Source: Burkholderiales bacterium PBB3 (lineage in GTDB: Bacteria; Pseudomonadota; Gammaproteobacteria; Burkholderiales; Burkholderiaceae_C). From it: DNA of 64,000 nucleotides. A program made the translations under genes and the position numbers. Positions 42,970 to 53,779 of this stretch are shown in pieces. The stretch is from assembly GCA_002256115.1 (NCBI GenBank), contig NKIK01000014.1, forward strand, positions 1 through 64,000, read 5' to 3'. Below the pieces are notes generated by a model. It ran no database searches and was not told the origin of the DNA. It saw only the letters and a program-made list of their open reading frames with translations. How positions within the stretch are numbered: position 1 is the stretch's first letter; each line of letters starts with the position of its first letter.

Positions 42970-45900
42970 TTAACGGGGAAATAGCTGCCGCCATTGACGG
43001 CGTTTTAGGCTACCAAGCGACCCAGGCGGAGTCCCAGGAATCACGCATGTGTTTGTCAGCTGGCATGTTACCTGCTGAAGTATTCCGAGCGGCTTAGACG
43101 TAATTGAGATCACTTGGCAAACCGCCGGGTCCGGGCATTCAACAAACGGCGGCGGTGGCGGTTCGGGTGGAATGATCATCACGGAGGAGGAAACTGATGC
43201 TCCAGATAGGGCATCTATGAAGTAGCGCCTACCTTCACCACCAGTTCCAGTGACACAAGGGTCAGTCCCAGTCGACGAAGATGGCGCAATGCTGGTGCCC
43301 AAGACAAACCGGTTCAATACCGGATTCATCGGGAAGACCATACGTTCACCACTGTTGGTCAGGTCGTAATACCAGCCCTTCTTCACACTAAAGTCAATGG
43401 AATTGCCGCCATCGGCAAGGTCTGCATTGGTCCTGACCTGCAATTGGGTTTCATTGAAACGCGCAGCAGAAGTCGCTGTTGGGCTGGCACCAAAAAGCTT
43501 GTCATCCCAAACGCCGTAGATAGTTTGGGTGGTGGTGGTGTTCAGGTCGGGTGTATCCACAAACTTACCCGTCTCAAAGACCACCATATAACCGGGCTTA
43601 GGCGTTGTGTTGGCAGGGGTAGTAGCCAAGTCAATCACGGTGGGTGACGCTGTGATGGGCTGGCCTGTACGGGTTTTGTAAAGTGGGTCGCCACCAAAGT
43701 CAACTTTCCAATTTGCTGATGAAGCGCTGTTGAGGTCAAACTTCCACACATTACCCAGCAAATCCCCCGCGTAAGCACCAATAATTTGTTGCTCGGTGTT
43801 GCGCACAAGCTCAACACCACCTAGGCCATTTTTCGTCCCAGCGCCACAAGTTCCTTTGTTGGTGTCGATCTTTTTAAGCAACGCACCGGTCTCCATATTG
43901 ACGATGAACAATTGGGCCTTACAGGACGCGCTTTCAAAACCATTGCCAAAAATTGCAACCCATGAACCATCCAGCATAGGCCCGGACTCAATCTTGCTGG
44001 TCACAAAACCGACTTCGGCAAAGGCTGCCAAATGGGAGCCAACCTCCCACAACACGTTGTTGGCACCCAGGGATGTGACGCTAGTGCTCAGGCTGGTGGT
44101 ATCTATGGCGAATATGCCAGTCTTTGGTGCCGAGGTACTGGTGAGTGCGCCTGTGCCAGCACCCGTGGAGCCCAAAACGACATTCGCCCAACGGTTGGCA
44201 GTAGGGAGATAGACGTCTGCTTCTACGCTAGGGCCATCTACATAGTAGCGATGGGGGTGAGAGGCATCAGCCCCATAAAAGGGGTCTGCCAATAAATGGA
44301 GTGTGGGCAATATCGCACGCGGCACATAAGCGAACACTTCTACTCCGCCTGCACTTGCGTTGGGCGAATTGCCGCTGGCCGCTGTAGCACCATCACGGAA
44401 TCCGTGCAGCATGCCGTCATTGGCACCTACGAACAACACACCTTCTGAGCGTTGGGTCTTTTTGATGGAAAGAAATGCTGGGTAACCTGGCGCACCGGGC
44501 ACGGCGTCATACTTCTGATTCAGATCACCCTTCACAAAAACTGGCGTTGAGTTAATGATGTCACCCAACCGTGTTTGGCGCGGCCGGTAGATAGCACTAG
44601 GATTAGCAGAATTGGCATCGGTGGCTTCTACGCTGGCATCTCCGCGCAGGTAATTGATCAAGTCTGTTGTAACCGTACCCGTCATCAAACTGGTAATGCC
44701 TGCACCATCCATAGCTGTCTTGGTAAACGCCACAGCGCGAGTACCGCTGGTTGCTCCGTTACCTACCGCAATATTTCTCAGGCCGTGCAGCGGAATTTTA
44801 GAGGTATAGGTCGACACGCCCGTGATAGGGTCTGTAGACGCAACAGACTCCACCTCCCAGGCTAGGCCGACTTCATTGGCCGTGATCGAATCCAGCTGGA
44901 AGGTCTTCACATTGCCCGTCCAATACTGCGATGTGAACAGTGGTGTGAATTTTCTGGTGCTGCTGGTTAGTGAGGTAGAAGAGGCCGCCACACCTGCCTG
45001 CGAATCCTGCAGGCCGCCAACGTCCGAGATGATTTGCAAAATAGACTTTTGCAGTTTGGAAGCAGTTGCCGCGTTCAACAGCAAGCCACGACCATTAATC
45101 GTGGCATGCCACATGTCGTCAATAGCCGCAGGTTTAAGGTTGGTGGGTGCCGACCAGTCTAATGTACGGGAAGGGGACGCTCCAGTCAGTGCAGTCAGCA
45201 CAGCAGGGTCGTTAGCGTTCAAGTTGCCTGTCACCCCGAGGCCGATGGCATAAAAGTTCATGTGTGGCCAGGTAGCTGTGTCATTAGGCTTTGACTGAAG
45301 ACCTGTCTGGTTCAAGTCAGGCCGCAAACTTTGAAACCAGTACTTGTGTGTTACGTCGGCAAAGGAATTTGTAAAAACAGTGCCGCTTGCAGTGTCACTG
45401 TAAGGCCCAATCGGGGTGTAAGTAACGCCTGCAGCATTGGTCTGCAGCGTGGAGTCCGAGTCGGCAATAGTGAATGTTTCGTTGTAATAGCCGTCCGTCA
45501 TCAAAAGCGCGTAGTTACGACGGCAACTGGCATGGCTGGCATTGGCCGTACCTGTATTTGCATCCGTGCTGGTGCGGCCAAATGCGGGGGATGCTCCCCA
45601 GGGGCCATCGTCATCTTTGCGCATGTAATAGCTCCCCACCTTATTCACTGCAATTCGGTTGGGCGTATCCTGTGTGCCAGTGCGCCCATACAGCCAGGTG
45701 AAAAAAGCGGTTCTACCCGCTGTGTCATACAAGCGGACACCTGAAGCTAGTCTGCTGTTGTCATCCAGGTCATTGCCAATGGTTCCCCATCCTAAGCGGA
45801 AAGTTGCCGTCAGTGGTTGAAAAGCCAGACCAATCCCAGTCTTTGCCAGCTCCAGGCGAGTGCTGTGATAAGTCAACCAATTGGCGTAATTTTGTCGTTC

Positions 45901-47784
45901 CTCCGCCCAGGTACACACGTTGGCGACCGACGTGCAGTCCGTTCTGGCTTTGAACTTGGGGTAGTTTGCAGTGGCAGAGCTAGCTGTGTTGGGGTAATTG
46001 AGCGCCGTAGCGGTAGGAGCCAATGGACTATTTGCGTCTGGGGTGTAACTCGGTGTGAAGTAGGATGCAGCTGTTGTGGGTGTGCCCACGCCGTCCCACT
46101 CTCTATTGCTGCCTGCAACGACGGAAGAGGTTGTAGTAACGGTATTTGTTGCACCAGACCCCGTAGGTGAGCTGATCGTGAAAGTTGGCGCGACCAGGTA
46201 ACCGGAGCCTGCATTGGTCACATTAATGCTTTGGATCACATTGGTGGTGCCGGTATTGACTGTCCAACTAGCACCCGCGCCCGGGCTTGTGCCTGCCAGG
46301 GTGATTGTCGGTGTACTGGTGTATCCAGAACCTGGGTTGGTAATGTTGATCGCGCTAATTACATAGGTCGAATTCAGGTTGGTCGTAAACGCTGCGCCGG
46401 ATCCGGTCGCGCCGACTAGGGTAACGGTGGGCGCGGCAGCATACTCTGAGCCTCCGTTAGACACAGGGATCGTGGCGATGGATTGGGTATTTGCTGTCAC
46501 CACCGTGCCGAAGGCTGCTCCAGAGCCGCCGCACCCAGGGCATGTCGCTGTAGGGGCTGCGAGATAGCCGTCTCCAGAGTTAGTGATATTAATACTGGCG
46601 ATCTTGCCGGTTGTCGTGGTGATCGGGAGTGGTGTATACGTAAAACCGACACCACCCGTCGTGCTGACATTAAGGGTAGGAGGGGATAGATATCCGGTAC
46701 CCGCCGTGCAGCTGAAGGCGGTAATGGTTCTCAGGGGAGCCCCGCCACGCGTGATGGTGCAGGTCGAAGCAGTTCCCCACGCTGCTAGTGTGCCAACCAC
46801 GGTAGCGGTAGCAGCCGTATATCCGCTTCCTCCTAACAAAAGCCGACTACCAGATGCAACGTTGTAGCTGGTCGTGTTAATTGTTCCTGTGGTCGTAACG
46901 CCTGTACTTGGTGCCGCAGTGAATGTAACGTTCGCTCCATTGGTATAGCCAGTACCGCCATTGGTTACAGGCACGCTGGTTACCACTTTAGTCGTGATAA
47001 AGGTTGGGGCACCGGCGATGGCTGTCACCCCACCAGCACCAGGCGCTGAAAATGTGGCGGCCGTCGGCGTGACGGAATAGCGTCCGCCCTTATTGACAGT
47101 AACGGAGTTGACCTTGTTGGAGGTTGCAACCGTGACGGTTCCAGTAGCTCTGACGCCACCGGCGCTAGGCGCAGAAAAGCTTGCGGTGACACCAGTGGCC
47201 GGGTAACCTGTCCCCTTGGAGTTGATCGTGACTGAGTTGGCGGTGGTACTTGATGCTGTGGTGACAGTGGCCGTTGCGGTGGTGCCTCCGCCGGGTGCCG
47301 CCGTAAAAGTACCAGTGACACCGCTGGCCGGGTAAAGGCTGCCCTTATTGACAACACTGACGCCTGAAACACTGTAGACGGTGGTGCTCGGTGGCTTGTA
47401 AAAATAGACGTCAAAGGAGCTGATGGCACTCGTGTCCCCCGCCGCTTGGTACGTTCCATCTGCGTTGATACGTCTGCTAAAGGTCTCTCTTGGGTCGTAG
47501 TAAATCAGGTTGACATTGGGGGACCGTCCATGGAAGGTGGTGGGGGCCGAGTTACCTGCATCGTCGCCCGGCCCACTCCAACCAAGGCCGCCAGCCACAC
47601 CGCCGTATTGATAAATGGCTGTGGCTGGCATCGAGCCCGAGTCATCGAAAATAAATACAATATTTGGAACTTGGCCTTGCGTTTTCGCTAGAAGTGGCGA
47701 TTGCGCGACTTGCGCATGGGCTGTAAGGCTGCAAAGACCTGACAGGAGTGCACCCGCAAGGGCTTTGAATTGATGTCGCAGCAT
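42970..47784 (-). CDS. pilY1: PilY1, type IV pilus tip adhesin/biogenesis factor
   Basis: 1604 residues, longer than most PilY1 (about 1000-1200). A signal peptide ([17 protein letters not shown]) is followed by a von Willebrand-like segment with MIDAS ([11 protein letters not shown]); the later strand with [11 protein letters not shown] is at about residue 765. Between them is a block of about ten repeats (positions 46116-47388). The C-terminal beta-propeller has the conserved [34 protein letters not shown] and [17 protein letters not shown]. PilY1 sits at the pilus tip and controls assembly, retraction and adhesion. A good ribosome-binding site (AGGAG) precedes the start, 13 bases after pilX. 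Confidence 0.93.
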   Translation of the reverse strand: MLRHQFKALAGALLSGLCSLTAHAQVAQSPLLAKTQGQVPNIVFIFDDSGSMPATAIYQYGGVAGGLGWSGPGDDAGNSAPTTFHGRSPNVNLIYYDPRETFSRRINADGTYQAAGDTSAISSFDVYFYKPPSTTVYSVSGVSVVNKGSLYPASGVTGTFTAAPGGGTTATATVTTASSTTANSVTINSKGTGYPATGVTASFSAPSAGGVRATGTVTVATSNKVNSVTVNKGGRYSVTPTAATFSAPGAGGVTAIAGAPTFITTKVVTSVPVTNGGTGYTNGANVTFTAAPSTGVTTTGTINTTSYNVASGSRLLLGGSGYTAATATVVGTLAAWGTASTCTITRGGAPLRTITAFSCTAGTGYLSPPTLNVSTTGGVGFTYTPLPITTTTGKIASINITNSGDGYLAAPTATCPGCGGSGAAFGTVVTANTQSIATIPVSNGGSEYAAAPTVTLVGATGSGAAFTTNLNSTYVISAINITNPGSGYTSTPTITLAGTSPGAGASWTVNTGTTNVIQSINVTNAGSGYLVAPTFTISSPTGSGATNTVTTTSSVVAGSNREWDGVGTPTTAASYFTPSYTPDANSPLAPTATALNYPNTASSATANYPKFKARTDCTSVANVCTWAEERQNYANWLTYHSTRLELAKTGIGLAFQPLTATFRLGWGTIGNDLDDNSRLASGVRLYDTAGRTAFFTWLYGRTGTQDTPNRIAVNKVGSYYMRKDDDGPWGASPAFGRTSTDANTGTANASHASCRRNYALLMTDGYYNETFTIADSDSTLQTNAAGVTYTPIGPYSDTASGTVFTNSFADVTHKYWFQSLRPDLNQTGLQSKPNDTATWPHMNFYAIGLGVTGNLNANDPAVLTALTGASPSRTLDWSAPTNLKPAAIDDMWHATINGRGLLLNAATASKLQKSILQIISDVGGLQDSQAGVAASSTSLTSSTRKFTPLFTSQYWTGNVKTFQLDSITANEVGLAWEVESVASTDPITGVSTYTSKIPLHGLRNIAVGNGATSGTRAVAFTKTAMDGAGITSLMTGTVTTDLINYLRGDASVEATDANSANPSAIYRPRQTRLGDIINSTPVFVKGDLNQKYDAVPGAPGYPAFLSIKKTQRSEGVLFVGANDGMLHGFRDGATAASGNSPNASAGGVEVFAYVPRAILPTLHLLADPFYGADASHPHRYYVDGPSVEADVYLPTANRWANVVLGSTGAGTGALTSTSAPKTGIFAIDTTSLSTSVTSLGANNVLWEVGSHLAAFAEVGFVTSKIESGPMLDGSWVAIFGNGFESASCKAQLFIVNMETGALLKKIDTNKGTCGAGTKNGLGGVELVRNTEQQIIGAYAGDLLGNVWKFDLNSASSANWKVDFGGDPLYKTRTGQPITASPTVIDLATTPANTTPKPGYMVVFETGKFVDTPDLNTTTTQTIYGVWDDKLFGASPTATSAARFNETQLQVRTNADLADGGNSIDFSVKKGWYYDLTNSGERMVFPMNPVLNRFVLGTSIAPSSSTGTDPCVTGTGGEGRRYFIDALSGASVSSSVMIIPPEPPPPPFVECPDPAVCQVISITSKPLGILQQVTCQLTNTCVIPGTPPGSLGSLKRRQWRQLFPR
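46116..47388 (-). repeat. About ten degenerate 40-43-codon repeats within pilY1
   Basis: Repeats with the pattern (S/A)I-x-(V/I)TN-(G/A)GSGY-xx-(A/P)P-T-x-T-(F/L)-x(5-8)-G-x-GA: for example [54 protein letters not shown] and [18 protein letters not shown]. The first copies are more diverged. Such GSGY-x-P repeats occur in adhesins and phage proteins. The block lies between the MIDAS strand and the rest of the vWA-like fold. Confidence 0.85.
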
Positions 47785-47797
47785 AGTTGCGCTCCTG

Positions 47798-48400
47798 TTA
47801 AAACTCTAAGGTGGATTGCAGCCAGACTTCGCTGCCCGTGGGGCGAGCGCGGACGGCGGGATCTGCATTGCTGACTTCAGGACCAAAACCCCGTGCGGTA
47901 ATTAGGTAGGTGGATGTCGTGGTCAGTACATTTGCGCTGTTGAGCACTTGCATTGCCTCAATAATGCATTCGGGAGGGCGCTTGTAGGCACTTGTAGCTC
48001 CGCCCAATGCGGAGGTTGGAATCACAAGGACGGCATTGTTAGTCACGCTGCTGGATGTGTCCCAATATTCCATGGTGTTACTTACTTTGCGAAGTGCACG
48101 GGGGGGATTCATGGCACCTAAGATGAAAGAAGGTGTGATGGTAAATGTGGGTGTCACTGCAAAGCTTTGAAGAAGACCATCTTCGCAATAGCGCAGGGCA
48201 ATCTCGGCGGCTTGGGTGGCCAATTGGGTGGTTCGGACATTGCCCGCCACGGTTTCGCTTGATGTTGCGTTGCGAATGCTGAATGCTGCCAACAGCGAAA
48301 TAACGACCAGCATGATAAGTGCTACAACAAGCACTACGCCATGTTGCCCCCTGTGGCGAAACGGGCGCAAGGCTGGTTGTATGGAATGGTGGTTGAGCAT
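47798..48400 (-). CDS. pilX: PilX, minor pilin-associated protein
   Basis: 200 residues from ATG 48400 (preceded by AGAAGAA); an in-frame TTG at 48421 overlaps the pilW stop and would add 7 residues. An N-terminal TM segment, GVVLVVALIMLVVISLLAAF, follows a Gln/His-rich basic leader, then SIRNATSSETVAGNVRTTQL, the conserved ExxAGNxR of PilX. It is a minor pilin-like protein of the tip-priming complex with PilV, PilW and PilY1. Confidence 0.9.
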   Translation of the reverse strand: MLNHHSIQPALRPFRHRGQHGVVLVVALIMLVVISLLAAFSIRNATSSETVAGNVRTTQLATQAAEIALRYCEDGLLQSFAVTPTFTITPSFILGAMNPPRALRKVSNTMEYWDTSSSVTNNAVLVIPTSALGGATSAYKRPPECIIEAMQVLNSANVLTTTSTYLITARGFGPEVSNADPAVRARPTGSEVWLQSTLEF

Positions 48401-48417
48401 GCGAATTCTTCTGTGGG

Positions 48418-49389
48418 TCAATTGCCCGGTTCAACACGATTGCGCAGGACGACTGTTGAAAAATAAGTGCGCCGCAAACGCAAATCTGCAGCGTTGGCAC
48501 CAGCGCTGCCATCGCAATTTTTGTAGGCGGCAGAACCTGCATCCGGGACTATTGGCCCAGGGCTGCGCATCAGCAGGCATATGCGCACAGACATAACCCT
48601 GGCCCACCTCTGGGAACTGTCGGTCAAGGCGGCCAAAGTGGCTTCGGTTTCTACACTGTTGGCACTGAGAAATCCAGCCACGGTCATTGTGCCGGTAGCA
48701 GGTGCTGTGCCGTACACCAGTTGCATATCTTCTACGTTTTCGACTAAGGGCTGCTCAGTACCACCGTTGCCTTTGCAATAGAGGCTGGGTGTATTTCCAG
48801 TGGAAGGAGTTTTGATATAAAACCGGTTGTCGGCAACGTAAAAAGAGAGGGTTGGGGTGGAGACGGTCAACGTTGAGGTGTTCCACGTGCCAACTGAGTT
48901 GGTGGTGCTTACAGGTAGCCCTTGTCCGGCGCAATCAGTGGGTAAACCGCCGACCGTTGGTACCGTATTAGATGTATCCGCCTCGTAGGCCACGGCAATG
49001 GAGTCGGGCAGACTGTTAGTACCCGCTGCACAAGTCAGGCCAGAAATGACAGCAGTAGTTGTCACACCAGAAAAAACACCATCGCACCCACGAATGGCAA
49101 AGGTGCCCGGTCCAAAGGCCGGGTTGGTAGGGGTTGCAAATGCATAGTTGTACCGCCTTGGATTGTCCCCCGCCATACGAACCTGCTGGACCAAGATAGA
49201 CAGGGCTGTTTGTCCATCTTCGTTCATGCGGCCCTGAGCTTCTGCCACGCGGCTGGCCCCAGAGGAGCCTAGGTAAGCTGATGCAATTGCAATCATCAGA
49301 ATCAAGCCAATGGTGATAGACACCAGCAATTCAATGAGGCTGAGGCCTCTCAGTTGTCGCATTTGCACAGTTCTGGGTGAATTATTCAT
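48418..49389 (-). CDS. pilW: PilW, minor pilin-like protein
   Basis: 323 residues. The prepilin motif RGLSLIELLVSITIGLILMI is followed by SASRVAEAQGRMNEDGQTAL-type helix, as in PilW, with RMNEDGQTALSILVQQVRMA. The long C-terminal domain is Thr/Ser rich with scattered cysteines. The start overlaps the pilV stop as ATGA. PilW belongs to the minor pilin complex that initiates pilus assembly. Confidence 0.9.
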   Translation of the reverse strand: MNNSPRTVQMRQLRGLSLIELLVSITIGLILMIAIASAYLGSSGASRVAEAQGRMNEDGQTALSILVQQVRMAGDNPRRYNYAFATPTNPAFGPGTFAIRGCDGVFSGVTTTAVISGLTCAAGTNSLPDSIAVAYEADTSNTVPTVGGLPTDCAGQGLPVSTTNSVGTWNTSTLTVSTPTLSFYVADNRFYIKTPSTGNTPSLYCKGNGGTEQPLVENVEDMQLVYGTAPATGTMTVAGFLSANSVETEATLAALTDSSQRWARVMSVRICLLMRSPGPIVPDAGSAAYKNCDGSAGANAADLRLRRTYFSTVVLRNRVEPGN

Positions 49390-49979
49390 AGCTTAAACCG
49401 CATGTGCAAACAGCGTGGCTTGGGAGAGGTAAATGCCGTAAATGTCGGTGTGATGCTTGGGTCGGGACACTCGTCAGATGTACCCCCATCCAGTGATGCA
49501 AAGGTGGCAGGTTCATCCCAAATGATCCAAATGTCTCCTTCAGGAGTAGACGTGCTGTTGCAGGCCCCGCTGCAGGTGACGCGCATCCCCGCGAAACCAG
49601 GCAGCTCACGTCTGATGGCCGCAAAGGTGTCGTTGATATCTGCCCTTGCAATTGTGGTGGCATCGCAGGCTGGGTAAGCGCATGCAGTTGGATACAACTC
49701 AACTACTTTCCAGATTTCCACGCCATACGTGTGCGGTTCTCCGGAAATGGCGGCACTGGCGTACTGCCCTGATCTAAAACCACCAACATTGCCGCGCATG
49801 CGTTCAATGTGGCCGCTTGCAATACTGCTTGCAGAAGACCGATAACCCGATAGCTTGGGCATTTGTACAGCATAAGACAACATGCCACCCAGAGCGAGCA
49901 TGCCAAAGGAAAGTATCAATACCGCGACCAATACTTCGATGAGTGAGGCGCCGCGCTGGCGCAGTCCTGGGTGTTTCAT
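49386..49979 (-). CDS. pilV: PilV, minor pilin
   Basis: 197 residues from ATG 49979, which overlaps the fimT stop as ATGA; an ATG at 49988 and a longer frame are possible. Leader KHPGLRQRG, then ASLIEVLVAVLILSFGMLAL and SYRSSASSIASGHIERMRGN-type helix. Later AYPACDATT and MRVTCSGACN supply disulfide cysteines. It is one of the minor pilins that prime assembly. Confidence 0.9.
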   Translation of the reverse strand: MKHPGLRQRGASLIEVLVAVLILSFGMLALGGMLSYAVQMPKLSGYRSSASSIASGHIERMRGNVGGFRSGQYASAAISGEPHTYGVEIWKVVELYPTACAYPACDATTIARADINDTFAAIRRELPGFAGMRVTCSGACNSTSTPEGDIWIIWDEPATFASLDGGTSDECPDPSITPTFTAFTSPKPRCLHMRFKL

Positions 49980-50539
49980 GGGGGGCATAGCTCTGACGCC
50001 GTTTCGATGCGTGCCCGGCCACCCAGGCTGATGCAAATTTTTCTGATTAAAGCTAGGTCGTAGCTGCCACCAAAGGTGACGGTGGTTGCGGATGATGTGT
50101 TGAGTAACCTTCCCGTGGAGGTGAATTTCAACTTGGTCGCCGCGCCGGCCTCATAGATTGAGCCAATAGTGCCAATCGGTGCTTGTATGCGAAGCACTCT
50201 GTCGTCCAGCGATTCATCAGCGTTGGCGTCGACGGTCCCATCGCGATTTTGATCCAGAAAGATGATCCAGCCACTCTCCCAGCCCACGGTGGACCCACTT
50301 CCGCAGTCTGGGCTGGCTGCTTCTGGATCGCTGCTACGGCACATGGTGACCGTGCCACCGAGCCGGATTGCTTCGCTTCTGGCGAAACGCGTGTCGCTTA
50401 GAAAAGTGTTCACTGCGCTAGCAACATTGGTGGAGCGTACCAGCGTAGTGAAGGCAGGAACCGCCAGGGCGACAAGGATTGCCGCAATGGCTATTACTAC
50501 CAGAAGTTCAATAAGGGTAAAACCGTTGCACCTTTTCAT
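49976..50539 (-). CDS. fimT: FimT/GspH-family pseudopilin
   Basis: 187 residues. Starts at MKRCNGFTLIELLVVIAIAA (prepilin cut after Gly6), then the GspH-type NVASAVNTFLSDTRFARSEA and IRLGGTVTMCRSSDPEAASP, WESGWIIFLDQNRDGTVDA, and a C-terminal part with disulfide cysteines. FimT-type proteins can bind DNA and promote natural transformation in some species. It is the first gene of the pil cluster, 86 bases after nrdR. The gap 50540-50625 shows no clear element. Confidence 0.9.
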   Translation of the reverse strand: MKRCNGFTLIELLVVIAIAAILVALAVPAFTTLVRSTNVASAVNTFLSDTRFARSEAIRLGGTVTMCRSSDPEAASPDCGSGSTVGWESGWIIFLDQNRDGTVDANADESLDDRVLRIQAPIGTIGSIYEAGAATKLKFTSTGRLLNTSSATTVTFGGSYDLALIRKICISLGGRARIETASELCPP

Positions 50540-50625
50540 AGGTCGAATTATGCTACCCAGTATCCAGAACGATATTGCTAGCTGACAAGCGGGCTCGAAA
50601 CATCGATCAATGGCGCTGATAATTA

Positions 50626-51075
50626 TTACCGCCTCACCTCATCTACCAGCGCCCGAAACTCATCAATATCCTCAAAGCTACGATAAACACTGGCAAAGCG
50701 GACGTAAGCCACTTTGTCTAGTTTTTTAAGCTCGCGCATAACCATCTCTCCCACCCGGTTTGACGGAACTTCGCGCAGCCCGAGGTTGAGGATTTTTTCC
50801 TCTATGCGGTCGATGGCGGCACCGACTTGCTCGGTGCTCACAGGCCTTTTGCGCAGGGCTAGGGAAAATGAGCCGCGCAATTTGCTGGGGTCGTAGTCGA
50901 TGCGGCGGCCGTCTTTTTTGACAATCGCCGGGAAACTCACGTCAGGGCGCTCATAGGTGGTGAAGCGCTTATCGCAGGCACCGCACTGGCGGCGTCTGCG
51001 AATGAAGTCGCCGTCCTCCGAGATCCGGGTTTCGACGACTTGGGTCTCGGAATGACTGCAAAACGGACACTTCAT
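50626..51075 (-). CDS. nrdR: Transcriptional repressor NrdR
   Basis: 149 residues. Zinc ribbon [18 protein letters not shown] ... [14 protein letters not shown], then an ATP-cone domain ([39 protein letters not shown]). NrdR represses ribonucleotide reductase genes and senses ATP/dATP. It follows glyA on the same strand after a gap holding a dispersed repeat. Confidence 0.95.
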   Translation of the reverse strand: MKCPFCSHSETQVVETRISEDGDFIRRRRQCGACDKRFTTYERPDVSFPAIVKKDGRRIDYDPSKLRGSFSLALRKRPVSTEQVGAAIDRIEEKILNLGLREVPSNRVGEMVMRELKKLDKVAYVRFASVYRSFEDIDEFRALVDEVRR

Positions 51076-51094
51076 GGCAGATTTAGCTTCCGTT

Positions 51095-51156
51095 TATGGG
51101 CGATTTAGGCCTGTAAGCCCATGGATAGTGCGGGAGCAGCTATCAAAATAGTAGCG
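51095..51156 (+). repeat. dispersed repeat, copy 8 (between glyA and nrdR)
   Basis: TATGGGCGATTTAGGCCTGT, AAGCCCATGGATAGTGCGGG, AGCAGCTATCAAAATAGTAG. It fills most of the 99-base gap between glyA and nrdR. Confidence 0.85.
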
Positions 51157-51174
51157 TTCTTGCAGGCGCTCATA

Positions 51175-52419
51175 TCAGCCGTAGACCGGGAAGCGCGAGG
51201 TGAGGGCGTGTACCTTGGCGCGCACCGCCGCAATATTGGCTTCGTCGCGCGGGTTGTCCAGCACATCTGCAATCAGATGTGCGGTGGCACGGGCCTCTTC
51301 GTCCTTGAAGCCGCGCGTGGTCATGGCGGGGGTGCCAATGCGCACGCCGCTAGTTACCATCGGCTTTTCGGGGTCGTTGGGGATGGCGTTTTTGTTGATC
51401 GTCATATGGGCGCTGCCCAGCACCGCTTCCGCTTCCTTGCCGGTAATGCCCTTGGAGCGCAGGTCCACCAGCATTACGTGGCTCTCAGTGCGGCCGCTGA
51501 CAATGCGCAGGCCGCGCTCGGTCAGGGTAGTCGCCACAATTTGGGCATTTTTCAGCACCTGCTGCTGGTAGGCCTTGAATTCCGGAGCCATGGCTTCTTT
51601 GAAGGCCACAGCCTTGGCCGCAATCACATGCATCAACGGGCCGCCTTGCAGGCCGGGGAAGATGGCGCTGTTGATGGCCTTCTCGTGCTGGGCCTTCATT
51701 AGGATGATGCCGCCACGGGGGCCGCGCAGGCTCTTGTGGGTGGTCGAGGTAACGATATCGGCGTGTGGCACGGGGTTGGGGTAGACGCCCGCGGCAATCA
51801 AGCCGGCATAGTGGGCCATGTCGACCATGAAGATGGCACCCACGTCTTTGGCCACTTTGGCAAAGCGCTCAAAGTCAATGGCCAAGGAATAGGCTGAAGC
51901 GCCCGCAATGATCAGCTTGGGCTTGCTTTCATGGGCTTTGCGCTCCATGGCGTCGTAGTCGATAGCCTCATTGGCGTCCAGTCCGTAGGACACGACGTTA
52001 AACCACTTGCCGCTGATGTTGAGCGGCATGCCGTGGGTCAAATGGCCGCCTTCGGCCAGGCTCATACCCAAAATGGTGTCGCCGGGTTTCAGAAAGGCGA
52101 GAAAGACGGCTTCGTTGGCCGACGCACCGCAATGCGGCTGCACATTGGCAGCATCCGCGCCAAAAATCTGCTTGATACGGTCAATGGCCAGTTGCTCGGC
52201 CACGTCCACATGCTCACAGCCGCCGTAGTAGCGCTTGCCGGGGTAACCCTCTGCATACTTATTAGTCAGTTGACTGCCCTGGGCGGCCATGACGGCGGGG
52301 GAGGCGTAGTTCTCGCTGGCAATCAGCTCGATATGGTGTTCCTGACGTGCGTTTTCGGCCTGGATGGCGGCCCACAGTTCGGGGTCGGTTTGTTCTACAA
52401 GAATATTGCGGTGGTACAT
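51175..52419 (-). CDS. glyA: Serine hydroxymethyltransferase
   Basis: 414 residues. [72 protein letters not shown], and the PLP lysine motif [15 protein letters not shown]. It interconverts serine and glycine with tetrahydrofolate, the main source of one-carbon units. A ZTP-type riboswitch lies directly upstream (about 52468-52590), tying expression to folate/purine status. SD AAAGGACTGCC precedes the ATG. Confidence 0.96.
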   Translation of the reverse strand: MYHRNILVEQTDPELWAAIQAENARQEHHIELIASENYASPAVMAAQGSQLTNKYAEGYPGKRYYGGCEHVDVAEQLAIDRIKQIFGADAANVQPHCGASANEAVFLAFLKPGDTILGMSLAEGGHLTHGMPLNISGKWFNVVSYGLDANEAIDYDAMERKAHESKPKLIIAGASAYSLAIDFERFAKVAKDVGAIFMVDMAHYAGLIAAGVYPNPVPHADIVTSTTHKSLRGPRGGIILMKAQHEKAINSAIFPGLQGGPLMHVIAAKAVAFKEAMAPEFKAYQQQVLKNAQIVATTLTERGLRIVSGRTESHVMLVDLRSKGITGKEAEAVLGSAHMTINKNAIPNDPEKPMVTSGVRIGTPAMTTRGFKDEEARATAHLIADVLDNPRDEANIAAVRAKVHALTSRFPVYG

Positions 52420-52467
52420 GGCAGTCCTTTAAGACAATGGGCCGGGTTTGCGCGCATGCGAAACCAG

Positions 52468-52590
52468 GGCTGCCCAGGCGAACGGCTGATCACAGAAGTC
52501 CTTCGGGACTTTGCGGCACGCTCCCCAGTGGTGTCCCACGTCAGTGCCCGTTGCCATGGTGGCAAGAGCGCCTATCGCCAGTCGCGTGCG
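52468..52590 (-). ncRNA. ZTP riboswitch (pfl motif) upstream of glyA
   Basis: Read on the minus strand: GCACGCGACTGGCG, a variable insert, then ACGTGGGACACCACTGGGGA followed by GCGTG, then a hairpin AAGTCC-CGAA-GGACTT, and finally GCCGTTCGCCTGGGCA. The GTGG...CCAC stem followed by a GGGGAGC, pairing of CACGC with GCGTG, and the terminal CGCCTGGGC are the conserved parts of the pfl/ZTP riboswitch. ZTP binding turns on one-carbon and purine genes when 10-formyl-THF is short. A further stem (GGTTTCGC...GCAAACC) lies between it and the glyA start. Confidence 0.8.
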
Positions 52591-52619
52591 GGTCAGAGTT
52601 TAACCGACGCCGCGTGCAA

Positions 52620-53429
52620 TCAGGAGTTGAACAACGAGGCAACCGTTTCGGGCGCTTCTACGGGCTTGGCGGGCTGAATAACGGGAGCACTCTGTGGGGT
52701 GCTGACGGGCACCGAGCGTCCCGCTGCAACCAGCAGCAATCTGCCGTGCTCGGCAAGCACTTTGGCGGTGTAGCCACCGTCATCTTCCATATTGGCGGCA
52801 CCTACGTAGTAGCGCAATCCACCCTCCAGCGAGCCTGCGCGAGAAATGCACTCTTGCAGCACTTTTACGCCGACGCGCAGATTGGACACTGGATCGAAAG
52901 CTGCCAGCTTTCCGCCAAAGCCGTCGTACTTGTCGCTATGAATCTTGGTCATTACCTGCATCAGGCCTTGCGCGCCTACTGGGCTTTGGGCAAAGGGGTT
53001 GAAGCCAGACTCAATAGCCATGATGGCCAAAATAAGTGTTGGGTCCAGCTTGGTCCGGCTGCCGGTTTCATAGGCTTCTGCCACCAAAGCGCTAATGGGC
53101 TCAGGTGCCACGTTGTACTTGCGGCTAAGCCAGTAGGCCACCGCTGCCTGTTGCTTGGGCAGATCTTTGGGGTTGGTGGCAGTAGCGCGCTCTACAGCCA
53201 CTGGCTCCACAGGCATGCCATAGACAGCCTGTTGACGATCTTGAAGCCAGCTCATCAACTGGACTTCACCGGCTTGGCGCATTTCGGGGCGGGCGGTGAG
53301 GGTGATCACTGCAAACATCACGGCCAGACCCAAAAGGGCAAACCCGTTGTGTGTAATTTCAAAGAAACCTTGGGCAATATCGCTTGCGAAGACTCGCAGG
53401 CCCTTGGTGAATTTTTGAGTCGCTGTCAT
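52620..53429 (-). CDS. Lytic transglycosylase (SLT domain)
   Basis: 269 residues. An N-terminal TM/signal anchor (FALLGLAVMFAVITLTA) is followed by an SLT/goose-lysozyme-like domain: TLILAIMAIESGFNPFAQSP (catalytic Glu in AIESGFNP), VGAQGLMQVMTKIHSDKYDG, FDPVSNLRVGVKVLQECI and LRYYVGAANMEDDGGYTAKV. It cleaves peptidoglycan between MurNAc and GlcNAc with anhydro-ring formation. It faces the periplasm. It lies upstream of the glyA riboswitch on the same strand. Confidence 0.88.
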   Translation of the reverse strand: MTATQKFTKGLRVFASDIAQGFFEITHNGFALLGLAVMFAVITLTARPEMRQAGEVQLMSWLQDRQQAVYGMPVEPVAVERATATNPKDLPKQQAAVAYWLSRKYNVAPEPISALVAEAYETGSRTKLDPTLILAIMAIESGFNPFAQSPVGAQGLMQVMTKIHSDKYDGFGGKLAAFDPVSNLRVGVKVLQECISRAGSLEGGLRYYVGAANMEDDGGYTAKVLAEHGRLLLVAAGRSVPVSTPQSAPVIQPAKPVEAPETVASLFNS

Positions 53430-53779
53430 AGCTCTTCCTTCTTAGGCGTGGGTCCTGGTGTTGGCCATGCAGGGCATGGTCGCGCTTCAGACTCCCGTTT
53501 GGGTTGGTACGCTATCAATATCCTGCGGCGTCGGAACGACATGTGCAGCGATTTGAATATGCCGGGTTCGGCAGCGGATTCGGGTAATCCCTAGACGAAT
53601 CAGGGATCGGGGCGGATTCTAGGTGGCTTTGTTATGCCTGGTCAACAATATCAACTAGGGTCTTTATTCTATTTTTGATCGTTAGATTGCTGAAAGGCAG
53701 ACGCCATGCGGGTTTGCGGCGGATTGTGCGATTGCCCATTTGTACCAATCAAACTCTGAAAATCCATTGAAATTTCAAT

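Noticed and set aside
46116-47388. CRISPR array or DNA-level tandem repeat
   Set aside because: Similarity is at protein level with variable DNA and no constant repeat and spacer pattern.
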